From the NCBI GenBank assembly GCA_013306675.1, contig JABLUY010000026.1:124001-188000 (forward strand): a DNA stretch of 64,000 bases. Direction: 5' to 3'. Positions within the stretch are counted from its first letter, which is position 1, and the number at the start of each line of letters is the position of its first letter. The notes below the pieces were generated by a model. The model made no database searches. It had not been told where the DNA came from and saw only the letters and a list, made by a program, of their open reading frames with translations. Source of the stretch: Thraustochytrium sp. TN22. Lineage: Eukaryota > Sar > Bigyra > Thraustochytrida > Thraustochytriidae. The position numbers and the translations under genes are program-made. Shown here piece after piece: positions 47,167 through 57,400 of the stretch.

Positions 47167-47752
47167 GCGGAAGGGGTCCTCGAGGCGGGACGGCGAGCGT
47201 ACGGAGCACGAGGCAGGCGCCGCGCCAACTCTTTTTAGGTAAGTAGAAGAAGGGAAGCTTCATTATTTCTGATGTATTGCGAGCGAGCGCAAGGCCCATC
47301 AGTTCGTGCATTGAATCAGCGTCGCGCGACGGCCGGCTCTGACTCGCACAGAAGCAAGAGCGCGAAGCAAAGCATTGCAGGCGCGCGAAGGTACCAGGTA
47401 CCACCTTGCACATGCGATCCCCTTGGGAACGCGGCGCCTGGACTGCTCCACTCATCAGAGTCCTGAATCCAGAAGCTACGCTTGAGAAGAGCCTCCGTTC
47501 CGCAAACAGCAAAACTAGAGCCTTGGCCACGCTCGAGTTAAAGCTCAAACCCACCGTGGCGCTTCGCCGCGCCCGCCAGGTGACCTCCGAGACTGACAAC
47601 GAGGCGAACTTGGAGCACACAAGGCCACTGAAGGCGACGAGTCCCAGTCCGCGAGTCCCATATTCAGGCCGAGCCGTGCACTCGACGTCGTCCATAGGCC
47701 CTGCGCGCGGTCCAGGTCCTTCTCTTGCCTTGCTTGCCTTGCTTGCCTTGCA
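47167..47752. other. Intergenic, nothing recognised
   Basis: The stretch is less GC-rich than its surroundings. It ends in a short CTTGC pentanucleotide repeat (about 47724..47750) that leads into the 8-bp satellite. Confidence 0.5.
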
Positions 47753-48056
47753 AGGTGACAAGCTGACAAGCTGACAAGGTGACAAGGTGACAAGCTGACA
47801 AGGTGACAAGCTGACAAGGTGACAAGCTGACAAGCTGACAAGCTGACAAGCTGACAAGCTGACAAGCTGACAAGCTGACAAGCTGACAAGCTGACAAGCT
47901 GACAAGCTGACAAGCTGACAAGCTGACAAGCTGACAAGCTGACAAGCTGACAAGCTGACAAGCTGACAAGCTGACAAGCTGACAAGCTGACAAGCTGACA
48001 AGCTGACAAGCTGACAAGCTGACAAGCTGACAAGCTGACAAGCTGACAAGCTGACA
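47753..48056. repeat. 8-bp satellite (AGCTGACA)n, about 38 copies
   Basis: The array is nearly pure AGCTGACA over 304 bases. The first units include AGGTGACA variants, concentrated at 47753..47825, and the rest is homogeneous. Both strands are open through the array because 8 is not a multiple of 3 and no phase contains a stop; the resulting SACQLVSL peptide is not evidence of a gene. Confidence 0.95.
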
Positions 48057-48204
48057 GGCTGGGGCGGGCCTGCGGCAAGCGTCTGGCCATCGGCAGCCGC
48101 AGCGGAGGCTGACTTTGACTTGGCTCATTGTCAATACCGGTAGTTCAATATCAAGCTCCAGACCCTAGCTTGCTCTAGCTAGAGAGAGCCCGAGCGGTGC
48201 CGGG

Positions 48205-48254
48205 CTTGATCTCAACTCAGCTAGATGAGCTCATCTGACTGAGCTGAGATCAAG
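48205..48254. repeat. 50-base imperfect palindrome
   Basis: The left arm 48205..48220 and right arm 48239..48254 are inverted repeats with one mismatch. Between them AGATGAGCTCATCT (48223..48236) is itself a perfect palindrome. It could form a hairpin or cruciform. It lies in the intergenic stretch 48057..48624, which shows no gene. Confidence 0.85.
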
Positions 48255-48624
48255 CTAGGTCTCACAGTCACCTCCGAGCCGGACTCATCTGACTCGAGCG
48301 CTGCTCTCTGTCATTATTGACATCAGGCTCTCGATCATCAGGCCCAGGCCGGCGCAGGCTGGAGGCCAGCTAGCCTACCAGTACCTAGAAAGAAGCAGAA
48401 CGGGAATCGAGAGCGAAGGCCGGCGCGCGGCGCGGCGGCGGGCGGCGGCGGCGCGGAGGGCGGCGGAGGCGGGCCGGGCGAAGGCTGCGGGTCGGGCGAA
48501 GGCAAAGGCTGCGGCTCAGGCTGCGGCGAAGGCGCGAGATCGCGGCGCGGGATCGCGGCGCGGCGCGGGATCGCGAAGGCGGCGCGCGCGCGAACGTTGG
48601 CGACGCGGCGCGGCGCGAGAGAGG

Positions 48625-50373
48625 ATGGCGCCCGCGATGAAGGTGACGCTCAAGTGGGAGGAGGGCGGCGAGGCCGACCACGCGGTGATTAAGCTGACGC
48701 TGCCGCGCAAGTGGAAGGAGGGCCCGACGCTGCAGCTCAAGGAGACCTTCGTGGAGCAGTACAATAAGAAGGCGGGCGAGGAGCGGCTCAAGGTGGGCGA
48801 GGTGCACCTGCTGAACACCAAGGGCCAGGCGCTGGCGGACGCTGACGTGGTGGCGCGCGTGCTGGAGCACGGCGAGCACGTGCGCGTCAAGCCGGGCGCG
48901 GCGCCCACCAAGCTGGTGGCGCCCGTGGCCGCGCCGGCGGCCGCGCCGGCAGCGGCGCCCGCGGCCTCGGCGAGCTCGCGCGCGGCCAGCGTGCCGACGC
49001 CGGTCCCGCAGGGTGAAGGGCTGGTGGGCGACAAGGCGGCGCTGGACAAGGCGCGCAAGATCGACTTCGACTACTCCAAGTGGGACAGGCTCGACTTGAG
49101 CGACGACGACGCGGACGACTGCCACCCGAACATCGACAAGGAGAGCTGGAAGCGGCTCATGGCGCAGAAGCGCGCGGACCGGCGCCAGAAGGAGGACGAG
49201 AAGATCGAGGCCTTCCGCGCCAAGATTGCCAAATACCAGAAGAAACACGCCGACCTGGAGGCCAAGATCGAGGCGGCCGGCGGCGATGCGGACCTGGGTC
49301 AGCTCATGATCGACCGTGACGACGCCAAAGACTCGCTCGACAAGTACCAGGCCAAGCTGGACCACTTTCTGGCGACGCGCAAGCTCACGGCAGACGACCT
49401 CTGCGACGTCAAGGACGACAAGACGACGGTGGCGTCGTCGGCCGCTCTGACGCCGCTCAACACCGGACTGCCGCCAACGCCGGCGCCTAGCGGCGGCGCC
49501 GCGGCGCCGTCCACGAGCTCGTCGACTTCGACCGCCGTGATGCTGCCCGAGGCGCCGCCCGATGAGGGCCTCGAGTACGACGCATACATTAAGCTGCACC
49601 GGCCCAAGGTCGACAAATTCGCGGCGCTACGCTCCGATGAGGCTTCGGAGCAGTTTCTGCTTGCCAATCCGGAGATTCTGCACAAGCACGCCGAGGGCTA
49701 CCTGCTGCTGCTCACGCTTGACCTCTGCATGCGGCACCAGGGCGAGGAGGAGGACCGCGGCGGCCTGAGTGCTAAGCTGCAGAAGGCGTACGCCGAGGAG
49801 GAGCTGGCGATTGCGCGCCAGCACATGATCATTCAGTTCGTGCTGGCGCTCGCCGAGGGCAAGCATCGCGACCCGCGCGACTTTGTTCGCGCCTTCTTCC
49901 TCAAGGCCGGCAAGAACTCGACGCAGCGCGTGGACGGCTTCGAGGACGACCTCGTGGCCTTTGTGGAGCGCATCCGCAACCGCGCCAAGGAGAAGCGCAG
50001 CAAGGGCGAGGCGTCCCCGCTCGCCTATCACAACCGCGACGACGTCGTCGAGATCGATGACGAGCAGTACGAGCTCGCGCCTGTTGGTCCGGGCGGCCTT
50101 GACCCGAACGAGGTGCTCGGCACGCTCCCGCGTCCCATGCAGGAGGCTTTTATCTCGCAAGACACTGACGCGCTGCGCGCTGCGCTCCAGGCGCTCTCGG
50201 CCGAAGAGGCGCAGTACCATATGCAGCGCTGTGTCGACTCGGGCCTGTGGAACCCGGGTCCGGACGAGGTTGTGGACGACGACGACGACGATGGTGACGA
50301 GGAGGAGGTCGAGGATAAGGCTGCCGCCGGCGGGGCCGATGGCGCGGCTGCCCTCGCTTCCGAGGTCGAGTGA
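48625..50373 (+). CDS. CDC37: CDC37 Hsp90 co-chaperone with N-terminal ubiquitin-like extension
   Basis: CDC37 delivers protein kinases to Hsp90. The product is 582 residues from ATG 48625. The diagnostic head of CDC37 appears at residue 149: DYSKWDRLDLSDDDADDCHP then NID, with Ser159 at the place of the CK2 site (Ser13 in human). A coiled coil (about 170-245), the Hsp90-binding middle domain (ILHKHAEGYLLLLTLDLCMR; QFVLALAEGKHRDPRDFVRAFF; GFEDDLVAFVERIRNRAKEK) and an acidic tail follow. In other eukaryotes the DYSxWD motif is at the very N-terminus; here it is preceded by a ubiquitin-like module (residues 5-90, MKVTLKWEEGG...LNTKGQALADADVV) and an Ala/Pro linker. A poly(A) run lies 13 bases after the stop. 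Confidence 0.92.
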   Translation: MAPAMKVTLKWEEGGEADHAVIKLTLPRKWKEGPTLQLKETFVEQYNKKAGEERLKVGEVHLLNTKGQALADADVVARVLEHGEHVRVKPGAAPTKLVAPVAAPAAAPAAAPAASASSRAASVPTPVPQGEGLVGDKAALDKARKIDFDYSKWDRLDLSDDDADDCHPNIDKESWKRLMAQKRADRRQKEDEKIEAFRAKIAKYQKKHADLEAKIEAAGGDADLGQLMIDRDDAKDSLDKYQAKLDHFLATRKLTADDLCDVKDDKTTVASSAALTPLNTGLPPTPAPSGGAAAPSTSSSTSTAVMLPEAPPDEGLEYDAYIKLHRPKVDKFAALRSDEASEQFLLANPEILHKHAEGYLLLLTLDLCMRHQGEEEDRGGLSAKLQKAYAEEELAIARQHMIIQFVLALAEGKHRDPRDFVRAFFLKAGKNSTQRVDGFEDDLVAFVERIRNRAKEKRSKGEASPLAYHNRDDVVEIDDEQYELAPVGPGGLDPNEVLGTLPRPMQEAFISQDTDALRAALQALSAEEAQYHMQRCVDSGLWNPGPDEVVDDDDDDGDEEEVEDKAAAGGADGAAALASEVE

Positions 50374-50579
50374 AAGTATAGCCAAAAAAAAAAACTCCAA
50401 CATTCCACGCTTGTTTCGCTCTGTCTCTACTTGGATCGTGCTGCATCTCTCTAATTCGCAACGAGGCACAACCAAATTTCGCGAGATGACGGACACCTTA
50501 TGGAGCGCTGCAGTGCGTCATCGATTGCGCGCACACGACTGCGCCCCCGCCATCCTCCAGTTTTGGCTGGTACGCAGAT

Positions 50580-51998
50580 TTACAGCTTGCTCGTGATGCC
50601 TTGCCGAGGTGGCGAAAAGGGAAGACCGCGAGCACGGACGTTGTCCCAGAAGCGCTTCACGCTACGCTTGGGGAGCACCAGCGTGGTGGCCATGCTACCA
50701 TCTGCAGCGCGCGGCAGCAGAATGTTGAGGCCGCGCACCGGGTCCATGGGCGGCCCGGCAATGGCCGACGCCCCAACACACTCGCTGCAACCCATGGACA
50801 CGCGGAGCCACTCGTAGCCGGTGACCATGTTGATAAAGGTCTGGCGGCCCGCGGCGCAGTCGCCCACGATGTGAAAGGTGCTAATTTCGGAGCGCATGCC
50901 GAGCGCGCGTGCGTGCTCGAGCCAGTTCTTCCGGCACGCCAGGTTCTCGCCGTCCTGCGCGAGCTCGGCGCGGATGGCGTTGTGGAGGCTATGCGCGGTG
51001 GCCGCGACCGATGCCGCGTCCGCCTCAATCTTAAGCGGCACGTCGAAGACCGCGTTGCCAAAGTAGTCGCGCGGGTAGCGTTCGAGGCGGCCGCGCGTAT
51101 TCATAGACTGCACGACAGGGCGGCGGTCCTTGGCCTTGGGGCCCAGTGTGGCGGCGCACTGCGCGCTGAGGATCGCGCCCATGGCCACCTCGTACGAGGA
51201 CAGCCATTCGCCCTGGGGCAACTCGGCCAGCGCGGCGCGACGCAGTGCAGCCAGGCCCGCCGCGTCAATGTGCACCTCGACAGCCTCGTACATGTAGGAC
51301 GACCACATGACGTTGGCAATGAGGCGCCACCAGTACCAGCGCGTGATGAGAGGTGGCTCGCCGCCAATTTGCTCACGCCAGCGCTGCAGCAGGTCGGCAC
51401 GCGAGGCGGGCTTTGGGCCTACTGGGTCCGTGACGCGCGGCGGCAAGTCTAGCGGCGCAAGCTGCGCCGGCGACTCCTGCGAGGAGCATGCGTCCGACCA
51501 CAGCTGCATGATCTCCGACAACGTCTGGCCGTCGCCGATGCAGTGGTTGATGAGCAGGCTCACGTACGAGACGCCGTGCGTCTCGTAGCGCGTCAGGCGT
51601 GCCGCCAGCAGAGGGTCGTTGGGGCCCGGGGGGGCGCCCGGGTCCTCGAAGAAGAGGCCCGCGTCACGCCACACCGTGTTCGAAGCCGCCGCGTCCGGCA
51701 GCGTCGCCGCGTTGTTGGTCCTGCCCGAGACTTCCTCCCAGCGCACGCCATTGTTGCCCTCCGCGCACACCAGCGCGAATTTGCGTGCCTCCGGCGGCGC
51801 GTCAAGCCTGCTGGCCAGCACCGGAAGGATCGCCACGAGGCGCTCCAGGCCGCCGCGCAGCACCTCGGGCTGCAGGTCGCAGTCGAACCTGAACGCGAAC
51901 CGCAGCCACGTCACGGACGTCATCTCGTCCACCTCGCTCAGCTCCCATCGTTGGCCGCGGGCCTGCGCGCTGCGCACGAGCGGCACCTCGTGCGTCAT
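50580..51998 (-). CDS. BAHD/HXXXD-type acyltransferase, copy 1
   Basis: The product is 472 residues from ATG 51998 (the frame opens at a GTG, 52019). The catalytic HxxxD motif is INHCIGDGQTL (His152, Asp156), with the family's structural YFGNAVFDVPL further on and the substrate tunnel scaffold typical of CoA-dependent acyltransferases (transferase family, Pfam PF02458-like). Such enzymes move acyl groups from acyl-CoA to alcohols or amines in wax ester, pigment or secondary metabolism. The usual DFGWG motif is not obvious. The substrate is unknown. It is head-to-head with a close paralogue, with about 380 bases between the two starts. Confidence 0.8.
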   Translation of the reverse strand: MTHEVPLVRSAQARGQRWELSEVDEMTSVTWLRFAFRFDCDLQPEVLRGGLERLVAILPVLASRLDAPPEARKFALVCAEGNNGVRWEEVSGRTNNAATLPDAAASNTVWRDAGLFFEDPGAPPGPNDPLLAARLTRYETHGVSYVSLLINHCIGDGQTLSEIMQLWSDACSSQESPAQLAPLDLPPRVTDPVGPKPASRADLLQRWREQIGGEPPLITRWYWWRLIANVMWSSYMYEAVEVHIDAAGLAALRRAALAELPQGEWLSSYEVAMGAILSAQCAATLGPKAKDRRPVVQSMNTRGRLERYPRDYFGNAVFDVPLKIEADAASVAATAHSLHNAIRAELAQDGENLACRKNWLEHARALGMRSEISTFHIVGDCAAGRQTFINMVTGYEWLRVSMGCSECVGASAIAGPPMDPVRGLNILLPRAADGSMATTLVLPKRSVKRFWDNVRARGLPFSPPRQGITSKL

Positions 51999-52378
51999 GC
52001 CGCCCGTCGCCGTGGCCACGTCCTGCTCCTGCTCCTGCTCCTGCTCCTAGGAAGGGAAGCGCTGCGCGTCGAAGGAGCGGACGAGCGCGCGCGAGCGTGA
52101 CTGGCGAGGGCGCCGACGCAACTCCTGCCCTGCCCTGGCCGCGAGCGCGAGGCGCGCGTGGATCGGAGTGGGTGGGATTCGAGTTCAACTTGCGGGTCTG
52201 GCGTCTTGGGACCAGAACGATACGGGACCGCGCCGCCGGCGCAAAGCTACTTCCTCGCCATCGACGAGTTGACCTCGCGCGCCGAGGCGACGGCAGGCAA
52301 GCAGAGCGTCGGGCAGCACTCGAGCCCGAGGTCGAGGTCGAGGTCGAGGTCGAGGTCGAGCCGAAGCCGGAGCCGCTC
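51999..52378. promoter_or_regulatory. Shared upstream region of the two acyltransferases
   Basis: By position this is a bidirectional promoter region. It contains a CTCCTG hexanucleotide repeat (52022..52049) and a GAGGTC repeat (52329..52358). Confidence 0.4.
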
Positions 52379-53944
52379 ATGACCGGCGGTGAGAGGAGCG
52401 CCTTCTGGGTCACGGCGGCAGCGCTGGGCGCCGCCGTCGCCGTCGCGGTCGGTGCGTACGAGCGCGTGCGGCGAGGCAAGACGCAGAAGGAGGGCAACAT
52501 GGACGGCGTGCGTGTGGAGGTGGAGCGCTCGAGGCGAGTGCAATGCGCCAAGATGCCGCAGCAGGCGAGCTGGGAGCTGAGCGAGGTGGACGAGATGACG
52601 GCGTCGACGTGGATCCGCTTCGCGTACCGCTTCGAGGGCCTGCTGGATGCCGACGTGATGCAGGAGGGCCTCGAGAGGCTGCTCGTGCTTCTCCCCGCCG
52701 TCGCTGCACGCCTCGATACCACGAGCGACAACGTGCGCTGGCTGCTGAGGCTCGAACGAGACGTGAACGGCGTGGACTTTGAGGTGGCGCGCGGCGACGC
52801 GGGCGGCGCCCGGCGGTTGCCGGACGCGAACTCGGCCGCCGCGGACTGGGAGCGGGCGGGGCTCTTTCTGCCGCCTAAGCAGGGGGCGCCAGGCCCCGAG
52901 GACGCGCTTCTGCTCACGCGCCTCGTGCGCTTCGAGACCGAGGGCGTCTCGTTCGTGAGTGTGCGCATCAACCACAGCCTGGGCGACGCGCAGACCTTCG
53001 TGGCAGTCATGCAACAATGGTCACAGGCCTGCGCGATGCGCGAGACGCCGGCCGCCCTTGAGGCGCGCAGCCTGCCCCCGCGCGTATCGCGGCCTCAGGG
53101 CGAGACGCCGGCGAACCGAGAGGCGCTCCTGCAGCAGTGGCGCAACGAGATCGGCGGGGAGCCGCCGCTGGCCACGGCGGGCTTCTACGCAAGCCTCGCC
53201 AAGAATATTGCCTGGGCCGCTGCCGCAACGGAGGTGGTTGAGGTGCTCATTCGTGCCGATGGCCTCGGCGAGCTCAAGCGCACCGTGCAGGCCGAGCTAC
53301 CCGCGGGGGAGTGGGTTTCATCCTACGAGCTCGCCATGGCGGCCGCGCTCTGTGCCATGCGCGGCGCGGACGTTGGGCCGGACGGCGCCAAGGACACGCG
53401 CCCCGTCGTGCAGTCCTTCAACACACGCAACCGCGTCGCGCGCTACCCGGACGACTACTTTGGCAACGCCGTCTTCGACGTTCCGCTCGAGGTCGAGATC
53501 GACCCGACCTCGATCGCTTCCTCGGCGCACAGTCTGCACTCTGCAGTGCGCGCTGAGCTTGCGCAGGATGGCGAAAACCTCGTGCGCCGCAAGAACTGGC
53601 TCGAGCACGCACGTGTGCTCGGCATGCGCTCCGAAACCAACGTCTTTTACATCATCGGCGACTGCGCCGCCGGCCGCCAGAATTTTTCCAACACCTGGAC
53701 TGGCTACGACTGGCTCGGCCTCTCCATGGGCTCCAGCGACCTGCGCACGGCCTCCGCCTTTTGCGTGCCCCCGCCCTTCAAGATGCTTGGCATCAACATC
53801 CTCCTTCCGCGTGCGCCCAACGGCGACACGGCCATGGCGCTCGTCCTCGAGTCCAAGCACGTTGCGCGTTTCTGGGACTACGTTGACCTGGCCGGTCTCC
53901 CCTTTGTACGCCTCCAGCCGAGCGATGCGGCGGCACGATTCTGA
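52379..53944 (+). CDS. BAHD/HXXXD-type acyltransferase, copy 2, membrane-anchored
   Basis: The ATG at 52379 gives 521 residues; the frame is open to 52097, but that part runs through a GAGGTC repeat. The N-terminus has a hydrophobic segment (FWVTAAALGAAVAVAVGAY) absent from copy 1, so this copy is probably anchored in the ER or another membrane. Catalytic residues His199 and Asp203 lie in INHSLGDAQTF. YFGNAVFDVPLEVEID and LRRKNWLEHAR-like blocks are shared with copy 1 (HSLH, AELAQDGENL, GMRSE), showing a duplication that left the pair divergently oriented. The substrate is unknown. Confidence 0.8.
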   Translation: MTGGERSAFWVTAAALGAAVAVAVGAYERVRRGKTQKEGNMDGVRVEVERSRRVQCAKMPQQASWELSEVDEMTASTWIRFAYRFEGLLDADVMQEGLERLLVLLPAVAARLDTTSDNVRWLLRLERDVNGVDFEVARGDAGGARRLPDANSAAADWERAGLFLPPKQGAPGPEDALLLTRLVRFETEGVSFVSVRINHSLGDAQTFVAVMQQWSQACAMRETPAALEARSLPPRVSRPQGETPANREALLQQWRNEIGGEPPLATAGFYASLAKNIAWAAAATEVVEVLIRADGLGELKRTVQAELPAGEWVSSYELAMAAALCAMRGADVGPDGAKDTRPVVQSFNTRNRVARYPDDYFGNAVFDVPLEVEIDPTSIASSAHSLHSAVRAELAQDGENLVRRKNWLEHARVLGMRSETNVFYIIGDCAAGRQNFSNTWTGYDWLGLSMGSSDLRTASAFCVPPPFKMLGINILLPRAPNGDTAMALVLESKHVARFWDYVDLAGLPFVRLQPSDAAARF

Positions 53945-54436
53945 TCCCCGTGCCGTCAAGACAGATGACTTTACTTTCCGACTTCGGCCCGTGCAACGCT
54001 CTCTCCCGGAGTGAGGTCTCTCATCACGAGGAATGGCAAATTGCGTTCCCCTTGCCTTGTCCTAGCTTTTGCGAAGAACGTATCGTGGGGCGAGGCGTTC
54101 AAGTTCTCTTGGAGGCCCTCGCCGGCCCTCGCCACGATCGTGTTCACGACGGCGAAACGAACCATCGCGAGCGACATGTGCAGTGCTGCGCCTTGCTTGA
54201 TGGTGCCTGCGCGAATCAGGCCGCCTTGACAGTGAGTGGGTCTCGTCACTGGTGGTGGTGACGGCGGCGTGCGGTGGCGGCGTTCTCCTGCGTTTTCGTT
54301 CTCTTCCTGCGGTTCCCGGCCCCGGGCCGTCGTCACGGTCCTCCATACCGACCAAGCCAGGGCGAGCACGTACAGCGCGGTCTGAGGCAGAACCCGAACT
54401 CTGCTGCGCTCTCGCGGCGCGCGCGAGGGAGAGGCC
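53945..54436. other. Intergenic, nothing recognised
   Basis: No gene or repeat recognised. It must hold the promoter of the LRR-Roc-COR-TIR gene. Confidence 0.5.
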
Positions 54437-57400
54437 ATGGCGGACCGCGTCGCGCTCGCTGCCGCAGACCTGGCGCGCGGCGAGACCGTGCTGAGGTAGG
54501 TCCCAGGCCGTCGGCGCCCGCGAGACGACCGCGAGACCAGGTCCGGGTGGTACTACCTGAGGTATTCTTCTTGTCAGCTGGCTGGCGAGGACAAGAGCGA
54601 GCGTGACTGATGATAGAGACGCAGCCTGAACTCGAGCGGTATTGGCCCAGACGACGCGCAGACACTAGCGGAAGCCATCCAGGGGAACGAGACCCTCGTC
54701 AAGCTCATGTGCGTGGAGAAGAAAACAGGACGGCTGGCATCTTTTGGATGATCACGTTGAACTTGCGGGGAGGTGATAGGGAGACTGACACAATGGACAG
54801 CCTCGACCACAACCTGATCGGCGACGAGGGCGTGGAGGCGCTCGCAAGCGTCCTAGAAGGAAACACGTCTCTCAGGTCGCTCAAGTACGTGTCTGTCTTG
54901 GCGCGCGAGAGCATGCGCATGACCCCCTGACCTTCGCGCGGCTGCAGTCTCTACCGCAATAACATCAGCTCGCGCGGTGCAGAAGCCGTGGCGAGGCTAT
55001 TGACGCAGAACAGCACGCTCACTCGGCTCATGTACGTCTTCGACCGCACTTCGCACGTGTCCATCGCCAGCAGGGCTCGCTGACGTACCGCCCACACAGC
55101 TTGAGTGCGAATGCGATCGGCGATGCCGGCGTGCAGGCCCTGGCGGCGGCTCTGGGCATCAACCGCTCCTTAGTGACCCTCAAGTACGTGAGTCGGGCTC
55201 AATGCATGCTCGTCGCCCAGGCGTCTGACCGACTCATGTATTTCACTCACACAAAGGCTTGCCACCGCGGGATTTGGCGCGAGCGGCGCCCATGCGATCG
55301 CCGAACTGCTTCGGGCCCGGTGCAGCCTGGCCCTGCTCGACCTCAAGGACAACGACTTGGGCGACGATGGGGCAGCGGCGATCGCCAGGGGCCTGGAGGC
55401 GAACGCGCAGGTGGTCTTGCTTGTGCTCTCCTACACGTCAATGGGCGACGCGGGCGCCACGGCGCTGGCGGAGACCCTAGGGCGAAGCTCGGCGTCCGTG
55501 CTCGGCACCTTGCTGCTCGACCACAACCACATCGGGCCGGCCGGGGCAGAGATGCTTGCGGGAGCTCTCATGACGAACGTCATGATCGCAGAGCTGGACC
55601 TCAGCCGAAACGTGCTCGGGGACGCCGGCGCGGAGAAGCTGGCGCAGGCGCTCATGATGAACGCGACCCTCCTCTCGCTGAACCTGGATGCCAACGACGT
55701 GGGCGACAGCGGCGCGCGGGCGCTGGCCACGGGGCTGGCGCAGAACCAGACGCTCCGCGTATTGTCGCTGCAGCGCAATTCAATTGGAGACACGGGCGCG
55801 CAGGCGCTGGCAGACATTTTGCCGGGCAACACGGCGCTCACCGCCCTGATGCTCTCCCTGAACGACATCAGCGCCAGGGGCGCGCAGGCGCTGGCCGACG
55901 CGCTCGAGCGCAACGCTAGCCTGCAGAAGCTCGGCATCCCCGAGCACGAGCTCCCGCAGGATGTGGTAGCTCGCATCGGAGACCGGCTCAAGGCAGCACG
56001 TGAGCAAGTGTCGACCTTCGCGCAGGGCGCCATGAGGTCTCTGGAGGCAAACCAGACGGTGCGCTGGGGCCGCGCCAAGCTCATGGTGGTTGGACCGAGC
56101 GGTGCAGGCAAGTCCTCGACGATTAGGACGCTCCTGGACCAGCCCGTGGTGCTGCGGCATGAGTCCACCATCGGTGTTGACCTCAAGCTCATGCGCACGC
56201 AGGACTGGACCGAGCAGCCCCGTGCCGACACCGCCGACCTGGGCGAGCTGCTCACGAAGCGGTCCATGCGCAGATCGAGCTTGGGCGAGAATGCCTCGCG
56301 CATCCTGCGCATCTCGCGGCGATCCATGCGGGCCGCCAGCAACCATGACCAGCAGGGGTTGGTCCGGACACAGGAGGCGCAGGAGGCGCAGGAGGCGCAG
56401 GAGACGCAGCCGCGCCTCAAAGTCGAGGAGAAGGAGGTGGCCAAGGCGTACAGCGCGACACTGCGCCAGCGCATCCAAGAGCAGCAGGCTCGCGGCGTGG
56501 AGAAGGACGTGAGTTTCACCATCTGGGACTACGGCGGCCAGGAGGTGTTCTACGCGCTACACCACCTGTTTTTGACGCAGTATGGCGTCTATGTGGTGGT
56601 CTTTGACATGCGCGAGGTCCTTGGCAAGGAGCGCTTCAAGCAGGCCGCTCGCGCGCAGCTGGCGTCGCGCGAGGACGCCCTGGCCACCCTCGCGTTTTGG
56701 CTCAACTCGATCCGTCTGCACGCGCCTGGGGTCGACGTGGCCCTCGTCGGCAGCTTCCTGGACCAGGTCCCAGATCCCGAGCAGCACCGTGAGATCCAAG
56801 ACGTCTTGGAGCACAGCGTGCTCATTCCGGCTGGGACCCTCCGCGTGCTGCGCAACCGCGCCGAGAGCCTGCATTTCTTCCCGCTCAACAACGTGAGCCG
56901 CGGTGAACGCAGCCCGTCGCAAAAACCAGGGCTTTGGTCGCGCTTCTTCACGCGCGGGCCGCTCGAGGCAGCCGCCGCCACTGGCGCGCGCGTGCTGCGC
57001 CTCCGCGAGGAGCTCACTCGCGCCGTCGCGAACCGGCCCTTCGTGACCCAGGAGGTACCGCTCCGCTGGTCCATGTGCCTGGAGCGCATGCTGGCGCGGC
57101 CCGGGCGCACGTTCATATCACTCGATAGCGTGCGCGAGCTTGCGCAGACGACCTGCGGCATCAGTGAGGAGCAGGTGCCGGAGATGCTCAGCTTTATGCA
57201 TGAGCTGGGCGTGCTCGTGCACTTGACGGGCACCCCACGTCTGGCCAGCATGGTGGTGACCCGCCCGCAGTGGCTGCTCACGCACCTGTCGCGCGTCATT
57301 TGCGACCCGGCGCACATGGACTCGCTCAGGCGGTCGCTCCTCTTTGGGGACGTGGAATTCCCGCACAACCTCGAGGAGGACCTCGCGACGTGGGCGTCGC

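Noticed and set aside
47123-48090. Open frames coding for SACQLVSL repeats
   Set aside because: They are translations of the 8-bp satellite, which is stop-free in all phases.
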